This document shows positions 5,789 to 5,856 of a DNA stretch of 5,856 nucleotides, one piece after another. The position numbers and the translations under genes were made by a program. The stretch is from the NCBI GenBank assembly GCA_038117205.1, contig JAYOFL010000098.1:1-5856 (forward strand). The letters run 5' to 3'. Source of the stretch: JAQBZY01 sp038117205. GTDB taxonomy: Bacteria; Pseudomonadota; Alphaproteobacteria; Rhodospirillales; Casp-alpha2. Position 1 is the stretch's first letter. Every line of letters begins with the position of its first letter. The notes beneath the pieces were generated by a model. It made no database searches. It had not been told where the DNA came from and saw only the letters and a program-made list of their open reading frames with translations.

Positions 5789-5856
5789 CTCGTCACTCCG
5801 AATTTACTTGCCCCTGGCTTGAACAGGGGTTCCGGGGTCCACTGGCCGCACCACGG
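5789..5856. repeat. Array unit 3 (cut by the window edge)
   Basis: The first 68 bases of a third unit are visible and match unit 2 exactly, including both variant positions (C at 5796, A at 5801). The window ends within the loop of its palindrome, so the total number of units and the right-hand border of the array are unknown. Confidence 0.93.

Larger units (their letters stand above)
5501..5856. repeat. Tandem array of a 144-bp unit, running off the window
   Basis: Starting 31 bases after the Coq10-type gene, a 144-bp sequence is repeated head to tail: 5501-5644, 5645-5788, and the first 68 bases of a third copy at 5789-5856. Copies 2 and 3 agree over all visible bases. Copy 1 differs from copy 2 at only two positions, 5508 (T versus C) and 5513 (G versus A). 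Each complete unit consists of a 108-bp imperfect palindrome and a 36-bp spacer. The palindromic part resembles dispersed intergenic elements common in alphaproteobacteria; what is unusual is the exact tandem arrangement. Bases 5471-5500, before the array, hold nothing I recognise. Confidence 0.95.

Noticed and set aside
5501..5856. CRISPR array
   Set aside because: The 144-bp period has identical sequence throughout, with no short repeat separated by unique spacers, and no cas genes are seen.

Overview
The window looks like chromosomal DNA from a GC-rich alphaproteobacterium. The evidence is the strong G/C bias at third codon positions, the pyruvate dehydrogenase - lpdA - lipA - coq10 neighbourhood typical of that class, and an intergenic palindromic repeat whose antisense reading gives the HPGLVPGS-like peptide often seen in alphaproteobacterial genomes. 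I cannot name a genus from the sequence alone.

Positions 1-3052 form a tightly packed plus-strand run. It holds the 3' part of the dihydrolipoamide acetyltransferase gene (pyruvate dehydrogenase E2), a small single-domain cupin, dihydrolipoamide dehydrogenase (E3, lpdA) and a GNAT N-acetyltransferase. Gaps between them are 23, 2 and 25 bp, so they are probably co-transcribed. After a 76-bp gap with a plausible sigma70-type promoter comes lipA (3129-4076), the lipoyl synthase that makes the cofactor carried by E2. E2 carries the lipoyl arm, E3 re-oxidises it and LipA builds it, so the block is a functional unit for making and using lipoate in acetyl-CoA formation. The cupin and the GNAT protein are accessory genes of unknown role inside it.

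Positions 4083-4931 carry an EamA/DMT-family membrane transporter on the minus strand, convergent with lipA (6 bp between stop codons) and divergent from the next gene. Positions 5039-5470 encode a Coq10/RatA-type START-domain protein, which in many alphaproteobacteria lies directly after lipA. The transporter therefore looks like an insertion into an otherwise conserved order.

Positions 5471-5856 contain no credible gene. From 5501 to the end of the window there is a head-to-tail tandem array with an exact 144-bp period: two complete units and the first 68 bp of a third. Each complete unit holds a 108-bp imperfect palindrome with several nested stems, followed by a 36-bp non-palindromic spacer. 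The array runs off the window, so its copy number is unknown. This is the least ordinary structure here; the protein-coding genes are mostly conserved core metabolism.
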